This document shows positions 7,541 through 13,331 of a DNA stretch of 53,085 nucleotides, piece by piece. Within the stretch, counting starts at the first letter, position 1; each line of letters opens with the position of its first letter. This DNA comes from a virus. Where the stretch lies: the IMG/VR virus record IMGVR_UViG_3300036790_000232, positions 1-53,085 of that record. The stretch is one strand, 5' to 3'. Both the position numbers and the translations under genes were made by a program. The notes below the pieces were generated by a model. The model had not been told where the DNA came from, did no database searches, and saw only the letters and a program-made list of their open reading frames with translations.

Positions 7541-7741
7541 ATGAGCGAGGACAAGCCCGCGTCGCCCGAGTCACCTGTCTACGCCAAGCGGCGCCAGCCC
7601 GACACCGGCAACTTCTGGATGATCACCTGCGACGAGGGATGGCGCTCGCTGATCGTCTGCACCGACATGTACGAGAACGTCGCAGACTGGCTGCTCGGCA
7701 TCATCGACGGCCAGCCGTACCCAGGAAAGGCGAGCACGTGA
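7541..7741 (+). CDS. Hypothetical protein, 66 residues
   Basis: ATG 7541 has a strong ribosome binding site (GGAAAGGAGAG). The sequence contains NFWMITCDEGWRSLIVCTDMYENVADWLLG with two Cys. Function unknown. Its stop overlaps the next GTG. Confidence 0.6.
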   Translation: MSEDKPASPESPVYAKRRQPDTGNFWMITCDEGWRSLIVCTDMYENVADWLLGIIDGQPYPGKAST

Positions 7742-7824
7742 CCGCCATCGGTGACGCGCTGAAGTGGGCGGTCGTGTGCGCGCTGCTCGCCTACTGCGTC
7801 TACGTGGCCACGGGAGGGCACTGA
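7738..7824 (+). CDS. 28-residue single-span membrane peptide
   Basis: GTG 7738 overlaps the upstream gene by 4 bases and the stop forms a TGATG junction with the next gene. The core WAVVCALLAYCVYVA is one membrane span. Such tiny membrane peptides are common in phage early regions; no function can be assigned. Confidence 0.4.
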   Translation: MTAIGDALKWAVVCALLAYCVYVATGGH

Positions 7825-8228
7825 TGGCCCGCGAGGAACTTGAGTCGGCAGCCAAAGACTGGCTCACAAAGCACCGCCGGGCGATCGATGACGGCCCCGG
7901 CATCCCGCCGCAGCTCGTCAGCGACCTTGCGGACTTCGCTGAGGCGCACGCGGCGCAGGTCGGCGTCATCGCCGTCAAGCGCGCCGATAACGTGCCGGAC
8001 GGCGAGATGACCGAGGCCGAGGCGGCGCTGCTCGCCCGCGAGATGGCACGGACGACGGCAGCGGCAGCCGACCTCGTGCTGCACCCTGGCGCGCCGCCCG
8101 CGCCGACCGATGCCCAGATCGCCGCGTGGATCGAGCGCAACCCGAAGGCGTTCGCCGACTGGGCGGCGAAGCAGGCGCGCACCGCCGTGCCCGCGAAGCC
8201 CGCGCCGCGAAGGAGGACCACGAGGTGA
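7824..8228 (+). CDS. Hypothetical helical protein, 134 residues
   Basis: ATG 7824 is in a TGATG junction. The protein is helical and ends in a Pro/Arg-rich tail (KPAPRRRTTR) that may touch nucleic acid. No domain is recognised. Confidence 0.55.
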   Translation: MAREELESAAKDWLTKHRRAIDDGPGIPPQLVSDLADFAEAHAAQVGVIAVKRADNVPDGEMTEAEAALLAREMARTTAAAADLVLHPGAPPAPTDAQIAAWIERNPKAFADWAAKQARTAVPAKPAPRRRTTR

Positions 8229-8440
8229 GCGACGGACTGCGGTTGCACCCGCGCACGATGCAGGTGCACGCCGCAGAGGCCGAGCTAAGCATGACGCTGG
8301 CCGCCTTCCAGTGCGAGCACGACCTGACCGACGTCGAGATGGCTAAGGCGCTCGCTGGCCAGCTTGACGGGGTGCTCAAGTACGTCCTGCGCAGGGAACG
8401 GCACCCGGACGATCCCGACCGGAAGGCGGATGAAGCCTGA
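8225..8440 (+). CDS. Hypothetical protein, 71 residues
   Basis: GTG 8225 overlaps the upstream stop by 4 bases. It is mostly helical (MQVHAAEAELSMTLAAFQCEHDL...) with a charged end. Function unknown. Confidence 0.5.
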   Translation: MSDGLRLHPRTMQVHAAEAELSMTLAAFQCEHDLTDVEMAKALAGQLDGVLKYVLRRERHPDDPDRKADEA

Positions 8441-8904
8441 TGCCCCGCATGCCCAGCTACGACGAGATCCGGGACGACTTCGAGCGCGGCGTCCGCACCG
8501 CCGAGCAGCACATCGAGCACCCGTTCCGCCGTCACGCCGCAGACGCGGCACCCCCGACCCCGGCCACCGTGCCGGCCACAATGAAGGCAGCGACCGCTGC
8601 CGCCCCGCCACAGGAGGACACCATGCCACTGCTCGACACCCTCAAAACCCACGTCGAGGCCGACCTCGCCGAAGTCGAGGCCAAGCTCAAGGGCCTCGAC
8701 GAGGCCGCCCTCGGCAAGCTCAACACCGTCATGGCCAACCCGGAGACCGCCGACATCCTCAACGACATCAACGGCCTCGCCTCCGTCGTCGGCATCCCGC
8801 AGGGAGCCATCGCGGGCGTCGCCAGCGGCCTCAAGGTGCTGCTCGGCCTGTACGCGCCCGACCCGGCCGCAGCGCCCGCGCCCGTGGCCGCGCCGGCGCA
8901 GTGA
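8440..8904 (+). CDS. Hypothetical protein with glycine-rich hydrophobic C-terminus
   Basis: 154 residues from ATG 8440 in a TGATG junction. Residues 1-60 are charged then Pro/Ala-rich. Residues 62-140 (LLDTLKTHVEADLAEVEAKLKGLDE... DINGLASVVGIPQGAIAGVASGLKVLL) combine a coiled helix with a hydrophobic Gly-rich stretch. An internal ATG 8623, preceded by AGGAGGACACC, could start a shorter 93-residue form. Function unknown. Confidence 0.55.
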   Translation: MPRMPSYDEIRDDFERGVRTAEQHIEHPFRRHAADAAPPTPATVPATMKAATAAAPPQEDTMPLLDTLKTHVEADLAEVEAKLKGLDEAALGKLNTVMANPETADILNDINGLASVVGIPQGAIAGVASGLKVLLGLYAPDPAAAPAPVAAPAQ

Positions 8905-9071
8905 GGACGCTCAAGGCTGCCGTGCACGAACTCAGGTGCGGCCAGTGCCGCGTGACGTGGTACTCGTGGGCGCTCCGGCTGCTGCACATTGGCGGCATGG
9001 CCCCGATGGTCCCCGGCTGGCGGAAGACGCTGGTCATCGTGGACGGCGAGTGGCCCGAGACAGCGCAGTGA
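8901..9071 (+). CDS. Small CxxC protein, 56 residues
   Basis: GTG 8901 overlaps the upstream gene. It carries LRCGQCRVTWYSW, a half zinc ribbon. The last gene of this coupled chain: a near-perfect terminator begins 6 bases after its stop. Confidence 0.5.
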   Translation: MRTLKAAVHELRCGQCRVTWYSWALRLLHIGGMAPMVPGWRKTLVIVDGEWPETAQ

Positions 9072-9076
9072 CAAAA

Positions 9077-9110
9077 TGCCGGGGCGGCGCGTGTGACCGC
9101 CGCCCCGGCA
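9077..9110 (+). terminator. 13-bp perfect hairpin terminator
   Basis: TGCCGGGGCGGCG (9077-9089) pairs perfectly with 9098-9110 around an 8-base loop. It is one of the strongest inverted repeats in the window and ends the 7.5-9.07 kb gene chain. Confidence 0.8.
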
Positions 9111-9139
9111 CTACCCGTTGCGAAAGGAAGGATGCGACC

Positions 9140-9457
9140 ATGGGCGACTCGCACAGGATCGTGCACGGGCGCATGTACCAAGACGGGCCGTTCTACCCGC
9201 GCCAGTACGTCCCGCCGGGCTCTGAGCCGTCCATTGATGCCCGGTCACTCAGCGACCAAGAGGTGACGGCGCTCCGCGAGGCGTTCCTGCGCAAGGCGCA
9301 CGGGCAGCCCAAGCTGCTGACGCCGCTGCCGCGCCGCGTACGGGCACGCCTGGCCTACAGGCGCGCGGTTGACGAGGCCGCCATCTGGCTCATCGACCAC
9401 GGGCGGCTACGGGCCGCAGAGCGGCTCTGGCGCGCGTTCGGGATGTGGCCGCGGTGA
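9140..9457 (+). CDS. Basic hypothetical protein, 105 residues
   Basis: ATG 9140 follows GAAAGGAAGG. The product is basic, with motif SDQEVTALREAFLRKAHGQPKLL and C-terminal helix AERLWRAFGMW. Shares a DARSLS/DARKLS motif with the next gene product, so the two may be distantly related. Confidence 0.55.
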   Translation: MGDSHRIVHGRMYQDGPFYPRQYVPPGSEPSIDARSLSDQEVTALREAFLRKAHGQPKLLTPLPRRVRARLAYRRAVDEAAIWLIDHGRLRAAERLWRAFGMWPR

Positions 9458-9807
9458 GCGGCATCGATGACTACTTCGCTCGGATGATGCCCGACGCAAT
9501 GCAGTGGCTTGAGGACCAAGCGACGGCGGAACCATTCGCATTTGGCCGCCCGGTCGCGCCCGGCGATCCGGTCAGCCCGTTCTCTCAGGTCTCCCTGGAC
9601 GCCCGCAAGCTCAGTGCCTCCATCGTGGTGCCCGACGAGCTGCTCATGGACTACGGGCTCATCCCGGACACCCGGCCGAAGCCACCACCGCCGTCATGGC
9701 GCACGCGGCTCCGCCGGAAGCTCGGCGACTGGCGCGAGCGGGCAGCACGGCGGGCATTCAAGGCCATCGCCGGGTACTGGCCTGACAACGGAGAGGACGA
9801 CTGGTGA
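9454..9807 (+). CDS. Hypothetical protein, 117 residues
   Basis: GTG 9454 is chosen for its 4-base overlap with the upstream stop; GTG 9445 is an alternative. It contains SPFSQVSLDARKLSASIVVPDELL and a basic C-terminal helix. Function unknown. Confidence 0.5.
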   Translation: MSGIDDYFARMMPDAMQWLEDQATAEPFAFGRPVAPGDPVSPFSQVSLDARKLSASIVVPDELLMDYGLIPDTRPKPPPPSWRTRLRRKLGDWRERAARRAFKAIAGYWPDNGEDDW

Positions 9808-10019
9808 GCGTGGACCTGGCCAAGGTCAAGCGCATACGCGGAACCCACCCGTACGCGTTCCGCAGCGGCAACTGGGCACGCCTGGTGACCACGGTCGAGA
9901 TCGACGGCCGCGCCAGCTACCTGGTCGAGTTCCCGGACGGAGCCACCGACTTCTGGGCCGTCGACGCCGCCGAGTACGGGTACGAGTTCAGTGAGGAAGG
10001 AGCACCTGATGGCACGTGA
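9804..10019 (+). CDS. Hypothetical small beta-rich protein
   Basis: 71 residues from GTG 9804 (4-base overlap). The sequence WARLVTTVEIDGRASYLVEFPDGATDFWAVD reads as a small beta barrel with conserved-looking aromatics. I have seen similar short proteins in actinophage early regions, but no function is known to me. Confidence 0.55.
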   Translation: MSVDLAKVKRIRGTHPYAFRSGNWARLVTTVEIDGRASYLVEFPDGATDFWAVDAAEYGYEFSEEGAPDGT

Positions 10020-10248
10020 GCCGCAGCGGCGCGACGAGCCCCGCCACCTCGACGCCGCGATCGTCCCGGTTGAGCGGGCACTACGAGCGCGGGCGCATGA
10101 ACTGTCGTCCGGCGCGATGCAGGCGTTCGCAATTCTCGGACCCGAGCGCGAGGACGGCACAGTCGACCCGGCGCGGATCGAGCCGAACCTCAAGCTGATG
10201 CTGGCCGCCGAGCTCCGTGCCCTCGCCGACGAGCTGGCGCACTGGTGA
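10009..10248 (+). CDS. Hypothetical helical protein, 79 residues
   Basis: ATG 10009 has a ribosome binding site (GAGGAAGGAG) inside the preceding gene. The protein is helical with an ELRALADEL tail. Function unknown. Confidence 0.5.
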   Translation: MAREPQRRDEPRHLDAAIVPVERALRARAHELSSGAMQAFAILGPEREDGTVDPARIEPNLKLMLAAELRALADELAHW

Positions 10249-10400
10249 CCGCCGGCCAGCTCCGGGCCGCCGTGGAGGCCCACAGGCCGTCAGACGGCAG
10301 CCTGTCGTGGTACGTGGACGAGTTCGTCATCGACTGCGACGCCGGGGAGTTCTGGGCCGTGATCGCCCGCGCCCTGGCCGACGACCCGGAGCGCCGGTGA
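10245..10400 (+). CDS. Small acidic ORF, 51 residues
   Basis: GTG 10245 and the stop at 10400 overlap both neighbours by 4 bases. Acidic, with SWYVDEFVIDCDAGEFWAVI. Accepted on coupling and codon use only. Confidence 0.45.
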   Translation: MTAGQLRAAVEAHRPSDGSLSWYVDEFVIDCDAGEFWAVIARALADDPERR

Positions 10401-10645
10401 GCGGCAGGCCCGACCCGGACGACGACGCCGAGGTCATCCGCCGCGAACGCGAGTACTACACCGCCATGCTCCGCGAGATACCGGGTGAGCGCGCCAGGCT
10501 CGGCCAGCGCGAGCGCGACCTGGTGCGCTACGCGCGGCTGCTCGGCATCGGGTGGGACGACATCGCCGAGGCGATCGGCCATGAGGACAACATCACCGTG
10601 CAAGAGAAGTACGGCGAGCCTGAGCCCGGCGCAGAGCCGTTCTGA
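10397..10645 (+). CDS. Small helix-turn-helix-like protein
   Basis: 82 residues from GTG 10397. Residues of about 45-66 (VRYARLLGIGWDDIAEAIGH) have the spacing of a helix-turn-helix. A DNA-binding role is possible, though no N-arm or wing can be seen. Confidence 0.5.
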   Translation: MSGRPDPDDDAEVIRREREYYTAMLREIPGERARLGQRERDLVRYARLLGIGWDDIAEAIGHEDNITVQEKYGEPEPGAEPF

Positions 10646-10657
10646 GGAGGCAGCCGG

Positions 10658-10930
10658 ATGCAGTGCAAGGACATCCCCGACGAGCGCGTCGTCGAACTGG
10701 CGCGGCGCTGGCAGGACTACGCGCGCAGCCACCCGATCGCCTGGCCCTCCTGGCAGCACCTGCACGACCAGGACCGGCCGCCCGGCGTCGTCCAGGCCCT
10801 GATGGACGAGTACGGCATCCCGTACAAGCTCGCCTACGTCAAGGTCGAGAGCCTGTGCGAGCGGAAGAACGGCAAGCCCGCGCTGCTCGAGTACGGCACG
10901 TCGCCCAACTACGCGTGGCCGGCCAGCTGA
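10658..10930 (+). CDS. Hypothetical protein, 90 residues
   Basis: ATG 10658 preceded by GAGGAGGCAGCC. It contains WPSWQHLHDQDRPPGVVQALMDEYGIPYKLAYVK, which could form a small winged-helix-like unit. Function unknown. Confidence 0.5.
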   Translation: MQCKDIPDERVVELARRWQDYARSHPIAWPSWQHLHDQDRPPGVVQALMDEYGIPYKLAYVKVESLCERKNGKPALLEYGTSPNYAWPAS

Positions 10931-10931
10931 G

Positions 10932-11267
10932 ATGCCCTGGGAGAAGACGGCCGCCGACCGAAAAGCGGAGAACGCGTTCTATAACGACCCGGTCTATAAA
11001 CGCAACAAGGTCATCGTCCTGCGCCAGGCCGGCGGGCGCTGCAGCGACTGCGGCCACAGGCACCAGCGGCTCCAAGTCGACCACGGCATCCCGCGGGCAC
11101 AGGGCGGCGGCCACGAGCTGGCCAACCTGTCCGCCAAGTGCTCCGGCGACGGATCTTGCAAGTGCCACGAGAAGAAGACCGCGACCGAGGGCCGTGGCTA
11201 CCGCAACCCGGCCAGCCGCACCACTACAGCGCGTGACCCGAAGCCGAAGCCACGGACGAGATGGTGA
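10932..11267 (+). CDS. HNH endonuclease
   Basis: 111 residues from ATG 10932. The HNH core is clear: zinc pair CSDC (37-40), DHGIPRAQGG with Asp50-His51, the middle HELANLSAKC with Asn65, and a second zinc pair CKCH (76-79). Phage HNH proteins of this size often assist terminase in cutting DNA for packaging. Here the terminase genes start 2 kb further on and on the other strand, so a different role is also possible. The Arg/Lys-rich tail fits DNA binding. Confidence 0.75.
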   Translation: MPWEKTAADRKAENAFYNDPVYKRNKVIVLRQAGGRCSDCGHRHQRLQVDHGIPRAQGGGHELANLSAKCSGDGSCKCHEKKTATEGRGYRNPASRTTTARDPKPKPRTRW

Positions 11268-11271
11268 CACG

Positions 11272-11430
11272 GTGAGCGACATGATCAAACATCGACGGAC
11301 CTCACTGCATAACTATACATACACGCACGTCACATACACGGAGGTGGATGTGGCGCGTCGTAACGCGGAAGTCCAGCGGGCTCCGGCGACAGAGCCCAGC
11401 CTGCCCCTAGATCCCCCTCCCCACCCCTAA
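11272..11430 (+). CDS. Doubtful 52-residue ORF
   Basis: GTG 11272 to TAA 11430. The codon use (CAT, ACA, TAT) is unlike the neighbours, and AT content rises here. It may be the start of the intergenic region rather than a gene. Confidence 0.25.
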   Translation: MSDMIKHRRTSLHNYTYTHVTYTEVDVARRNAEVQRAPATEPSLPLDPPPHP

Positions 11431-11655
11431 AACTTCGCCAAAATGTCACTTTCCGTCACCATAGACAGTAATCAATGCATGACTATGCAGTGACATCCGT
11501 CAATGTCGACGATCGTGAATGTTGTATCGCGTGTTTGGATTGTCCGTCGTGAATGTGGACGTTAAGCGACTGAAATCGAGGGGAGGCCGTCCTTGCCGGG
11601 ACGGAATAGCTTCAATACGGCACGGCATATATACCGTGATGATATGGTGTCTATT
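11431..11655. promoter_or_regulatory. AT-rich non-coding region upstream of first pentamer array
   Basis: No convincing gene lies between 11431 and 11745. The part up to 11655 is clearly more AT-rich than the genome. It has a direct repeat TCGTGAATGT (11513-11522 and 11547-11556), a perfect hairpin CCGTCC/GGACGG (11587-11604) and a small inverted repeat CACGG-N8-CCGTG around 11620-11640. A promoter for the 11.7 kb genes is expected here, but I could not pick a -35/-10 pair with confidence. Confidence 0.45.
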
Positions 11656-11725
11656 GCACGGCTGAGCGTGGCCGAGCATGGCGCGGTTTGGCAGGGCTAG
11701 GTGCGGCCCGGCAGCGCGAGGCAAC
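11656..11725 (+). repeat. Pentamer array A: 14 units of GCNNG
   Basis: Exactly 70 bases with a 5-base period. Twelve of 14 units start GC and 10 of 14 end in G; the last unit is GCAAC. A CCCCCGAAGGG hairpin follows and then ATG 11746. Arrays B and C have the same length, last unit and following hairpin, which makes chance unlikely. On RNA this gives regularly spaced GG pairs (GG-N3). Confidence 0.8.
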
Positions 11726-11745
11726 GACCCCCGAAGGGATCCACC

Positions 11746-12330
11746 ATGGACTTTCGTGTAACTCTCACAGGCACGAGCGCGCTGATCATGAACAACGCGC
11801 GCATGGCCAACCCGCTCGACCCCGCGACCAAGGCGTACAAGGCGGTCAGCGGGAAGCGGAGCAAGACCGAGCAAGACCTTGAAGGCGTTTTCCGGCTCGG
11901 CCACGCAGGGGCGATGTACCACGACGGCGACGTTGGCCCGTACTTGCCGGCCGACAACATATGGAAATCGCTGCAGGAGGGGGCCAAGAAGCACCGTCTC
12001 GGGCAGAAGGTGACCGAGGGCGTGATCATCCTGACGGACGTCAACCCGATCGCCTACAAGGGGCCGCGTGACATCCCTGGCCTGTGGTCCGACGAGAACT
12101 TCCGGTTCATGTCGATGCGCGTGACCGGCACCGGCTCGCAGCGTAAGCGCGTCCCGTTCTGCCGGCCGGTGTTCCGTGAGTGGCACACCGACTGCACGGG
12201 GACGCTTGACGACTCGATCATTGACCTGGATGAGTTCCGGTTGATCGCCGAGACTGCAGGCTCACGGGTCGGCGTTTGCGACTGGCGCCCTCGCTACGGC
12301 CGGTTCTCGGCGGTCGTTGAGGCGGCCTGA
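11746..12330 (+). CDS. Conserved phage protein of unknown function
   Basis: 194 residues from ATG 11746, just after pentamer array A and its hairpin. The signature is strong: VTLTGTSALIMNNARMANPLDP, then KRSKTEQDLE, GPRDIPGLWSDENFR and a C-terminal WRPRYGRF. I recognise this as a widespread phage family without a known function. The product is mixed alpha/beta with no membrane span. It is coupled to the next gene by a TGATG overlap, and the two probably work together. Confidence 0.7.
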   Translation: MDFRVTLTGTSALIMNNARMANPLDPATKAYKAVSGKRSKTEQDLEGVFRLGHAGAMYHDGDVGPYLPADNIWKSLQEGAKKHRLGQKVTEGVIILTDVNPIAYKGPRDIPGLWSDENFRFMSMRVTGTGSQRKRVPFCRPVFREWHTDCTGTLDDSIIDLDEFRLIAETAGSRVGVCDWRPRYGRFSAVVEAA

Positions 12331-12869
12331 TGTCGCCGTTCACCCCGAAGGGTGACCGTGCACGCTGGCGGGCGGTCTACGATCTGCTGCGCGGTTCTGC
12401 CGTGGGGGACGTGATCACGTACGAGCAGATCGGCGAAGCGCTCGACCTGGACCCGGAGGACGACCGCCACCGTATCCAGATGGCGGTACGGCGGGCCGCG
12501 AAAGAGCACGAGGAACAGGACAGGCGCGCGATCGAGGTCGTGCCCAACAGCGGGTACCGCATCGTGGAGGCACCTGAGCACCTGCGGCTGGCGCGCAAGC
12601 AGCAGAAGAAGTCATCGCGGGCGCTGGTGCGCGGGCACTCGAAGGTGACCCACGTGGACCTGTCCGGCATGGACCCGGACACGCGGCACGCCTTCGAGGT
12701 GGTAGCGCGGGCGTTCACGATGCAGATGGAATTCAACAAGCGGTTCGACGTCCGGCAGGAACGTATCGAGAACGCGGTCAGCGAGATGACCGAGCGGACC
12801 GAGCGGACCGAGCAGGAGATAGCCGACCTGAAGGCCAGGCTTGCCCGGCTGGAAGGCGAGCAGACCTAG
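12330..12869 (+). CDS. Winged-helix and coiled-coil DNA-binding protein
   Basis: 179 residues from ATG 12330 (TGATG junction). Residues 1-65 look like a winged helix (GDVITYEQIGEALDLDPEDDRHRIQMAVRRAAKEH). Residues 85-110 are basic and include RGHSKVTHVDLSGMDPDTRHAFE; residues 130-178 are a coiled coil (heptads around ERIENAVSEMTERTERTEQE). I recall this combination as the usual partner of the preceding family. The stop codon lies at the very start of pentamer array B. Confidence 0.65.
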   Translation: MSPFTPKGDRARWRAVYDLLRGSAVGDVITYEQIGEALDLDPEDDRHRIQMAVRRAAKEHEEQDRRAIEVVPNSGYRIVEAPEHLRLARKQQKKSSRALVRGHSKVTHVDLSGMDPDTRHAFEVVARAFTMQMEFNKRFDVRQERIENAVSEMTERTERTEQEIADLKARLARLEGEQT

Positions 12870-12938
12870 CAGGGCACGGCACGGCAGGGCTGGGCTTAGC
12901 CCGGCTTGGCGCGGCAGCGCGTGGCTAGGCAAGGCAAC
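12869..12938 (+). repeat. Pentamer array B: 14 units of GCNNG
   Basis: All 14 five-base units begin GC and 11 end in G; the last is GCAAC. The array starts on the final G of the preceding stop codon. It is followed by the hairpin CCTC-CGTA-GAGG (12941-12952), which keeps the shape of the hairpins after arrays A and C with different paired bases. Confidence 0.8.
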
Positions 12939-12956
12939 GGCCTCCGTAGAGGTGGC

Positions 12957-12996
12957 AGGGTGACCGGCAGTCATCCCGGTTCGAGACCGGGGCACC
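12957..12996 (+). other. tRNA T-arm-like hairpin between arrays B and C
   Basis: CCCGG-TTCGAGA-CCGGG (12975-12991) matches a tRNA T arm, including the TTCGA loop. An outer helix GGGTG/CACCC encloses it. There is no matching acceptor 5' strand, D arm or anticodon arm upstream, so this is a T-arm mimic or minihelix, not a tRNA gene. It lies exactly between two pentamer arrays. Confidence 0.55.
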
Positions 12997-12999
12997 CGC

Positions 13000-13069
13000 G
13001 CAAGGCTGGGCATGGCTGGGCCGGCCCCGGCTGGGCGCGGCCTGGCGCGGCATGGCGTGGCACGGCAAC
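13000..13069 (+). repeat. Pentamer array C: 14 units of GCNNG
   Basis: Thirteen of 14 units begin GC and 13 of 14 end in G; the last is GCAAC as in A and B. The following hairpin and ATG 13089 repeat the arrangement of array A. B and C together form a duplicated leader flanking the T-arm-like hairpin. Confidence 0.8.
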
Positions 13070-13070
13070 G

Positions 13071-13088
13071 ACCCCCGAAGGGGAGAGC
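13071..13088 (+). promoter_or_regulatory. Hairpin that hides a ribosome binding site
   Basis: CCCC and GGGG pair around CGAA (about 13072-13083). The GGGGAGAG used as ribosome binding site for ATG 13089 is partly within the stem, so the hairpin can control translation. The hairpin after array A at 11727-11739 is almost the same. Confidence 0.6.
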
Positions 13089-13331
13089 ATGACAACGACC
13101 ACCGTCACCACCGTCCGCTGTGACCAGTGCGGCAAGACCGTGCCGAAGGAACAGCGTGACGGGTGGCTGTTCCTGAACGTCATGAGCAAGGAAGCCCACA
13201 GGAGCAGGGTCGACTTGACCATCGCTGGACTTCGCTGGCCGGCCGCGCTCTCGTCTGACCTGTGCTCATGGGAGTGCGTCCGCGACTACGCGGCCCTCCA
13301 GTTGCTTGACCCGACACCTGAGCAGCCGTAA
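13089..13331 (+). CDS. Small zinc-ribbon protein
   Basis: 80 residues from ATG 13089. RCDQCGKTVPKEQRDGW near the N-terminus and DLCSWECVRDY near the C-terminus give four Cys in two pairs (CxxC and CxxxC), typical of a zinc ribbon. Its 3' end overlaps the terminase gene tail-to-tail by 66 bases. Function unknown; it is the gene directly controlled by array C. Confidence 0.65.
   Translation: MTTTTVTTVRCDQCGKTVPKEQRDGWLFLNVMSKEAHRSRVDLTIAGLRWPAALSSDLCSWECVRDYAALQLLDPTPEQP

Noticed and set aside
10932-11267. HNH gene as marker of a cos site next to terminase
   Set aside because: It is 2 kb from the terminase genes and on the other strand, and no defined end can be inferred because the window ends lie inside a gene.
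12957-12996. A complete tRNA gene at 12.9 kb
   Set aside because: Only the T arm and a short outer helix exist. No acceptor 5' strand complementary to the bases after the T arm, no D arm and no anticodon arm were found within 130 bases upstream.
12960-13088. GTG 12960 as an upstream start extending the zinc-ribbon gene through array C
   Set aside because: The frame is open only because the pentamers lack stops. The region has a 5-base period and hairpins, and ATG 13089 has its own ribosome binding site.
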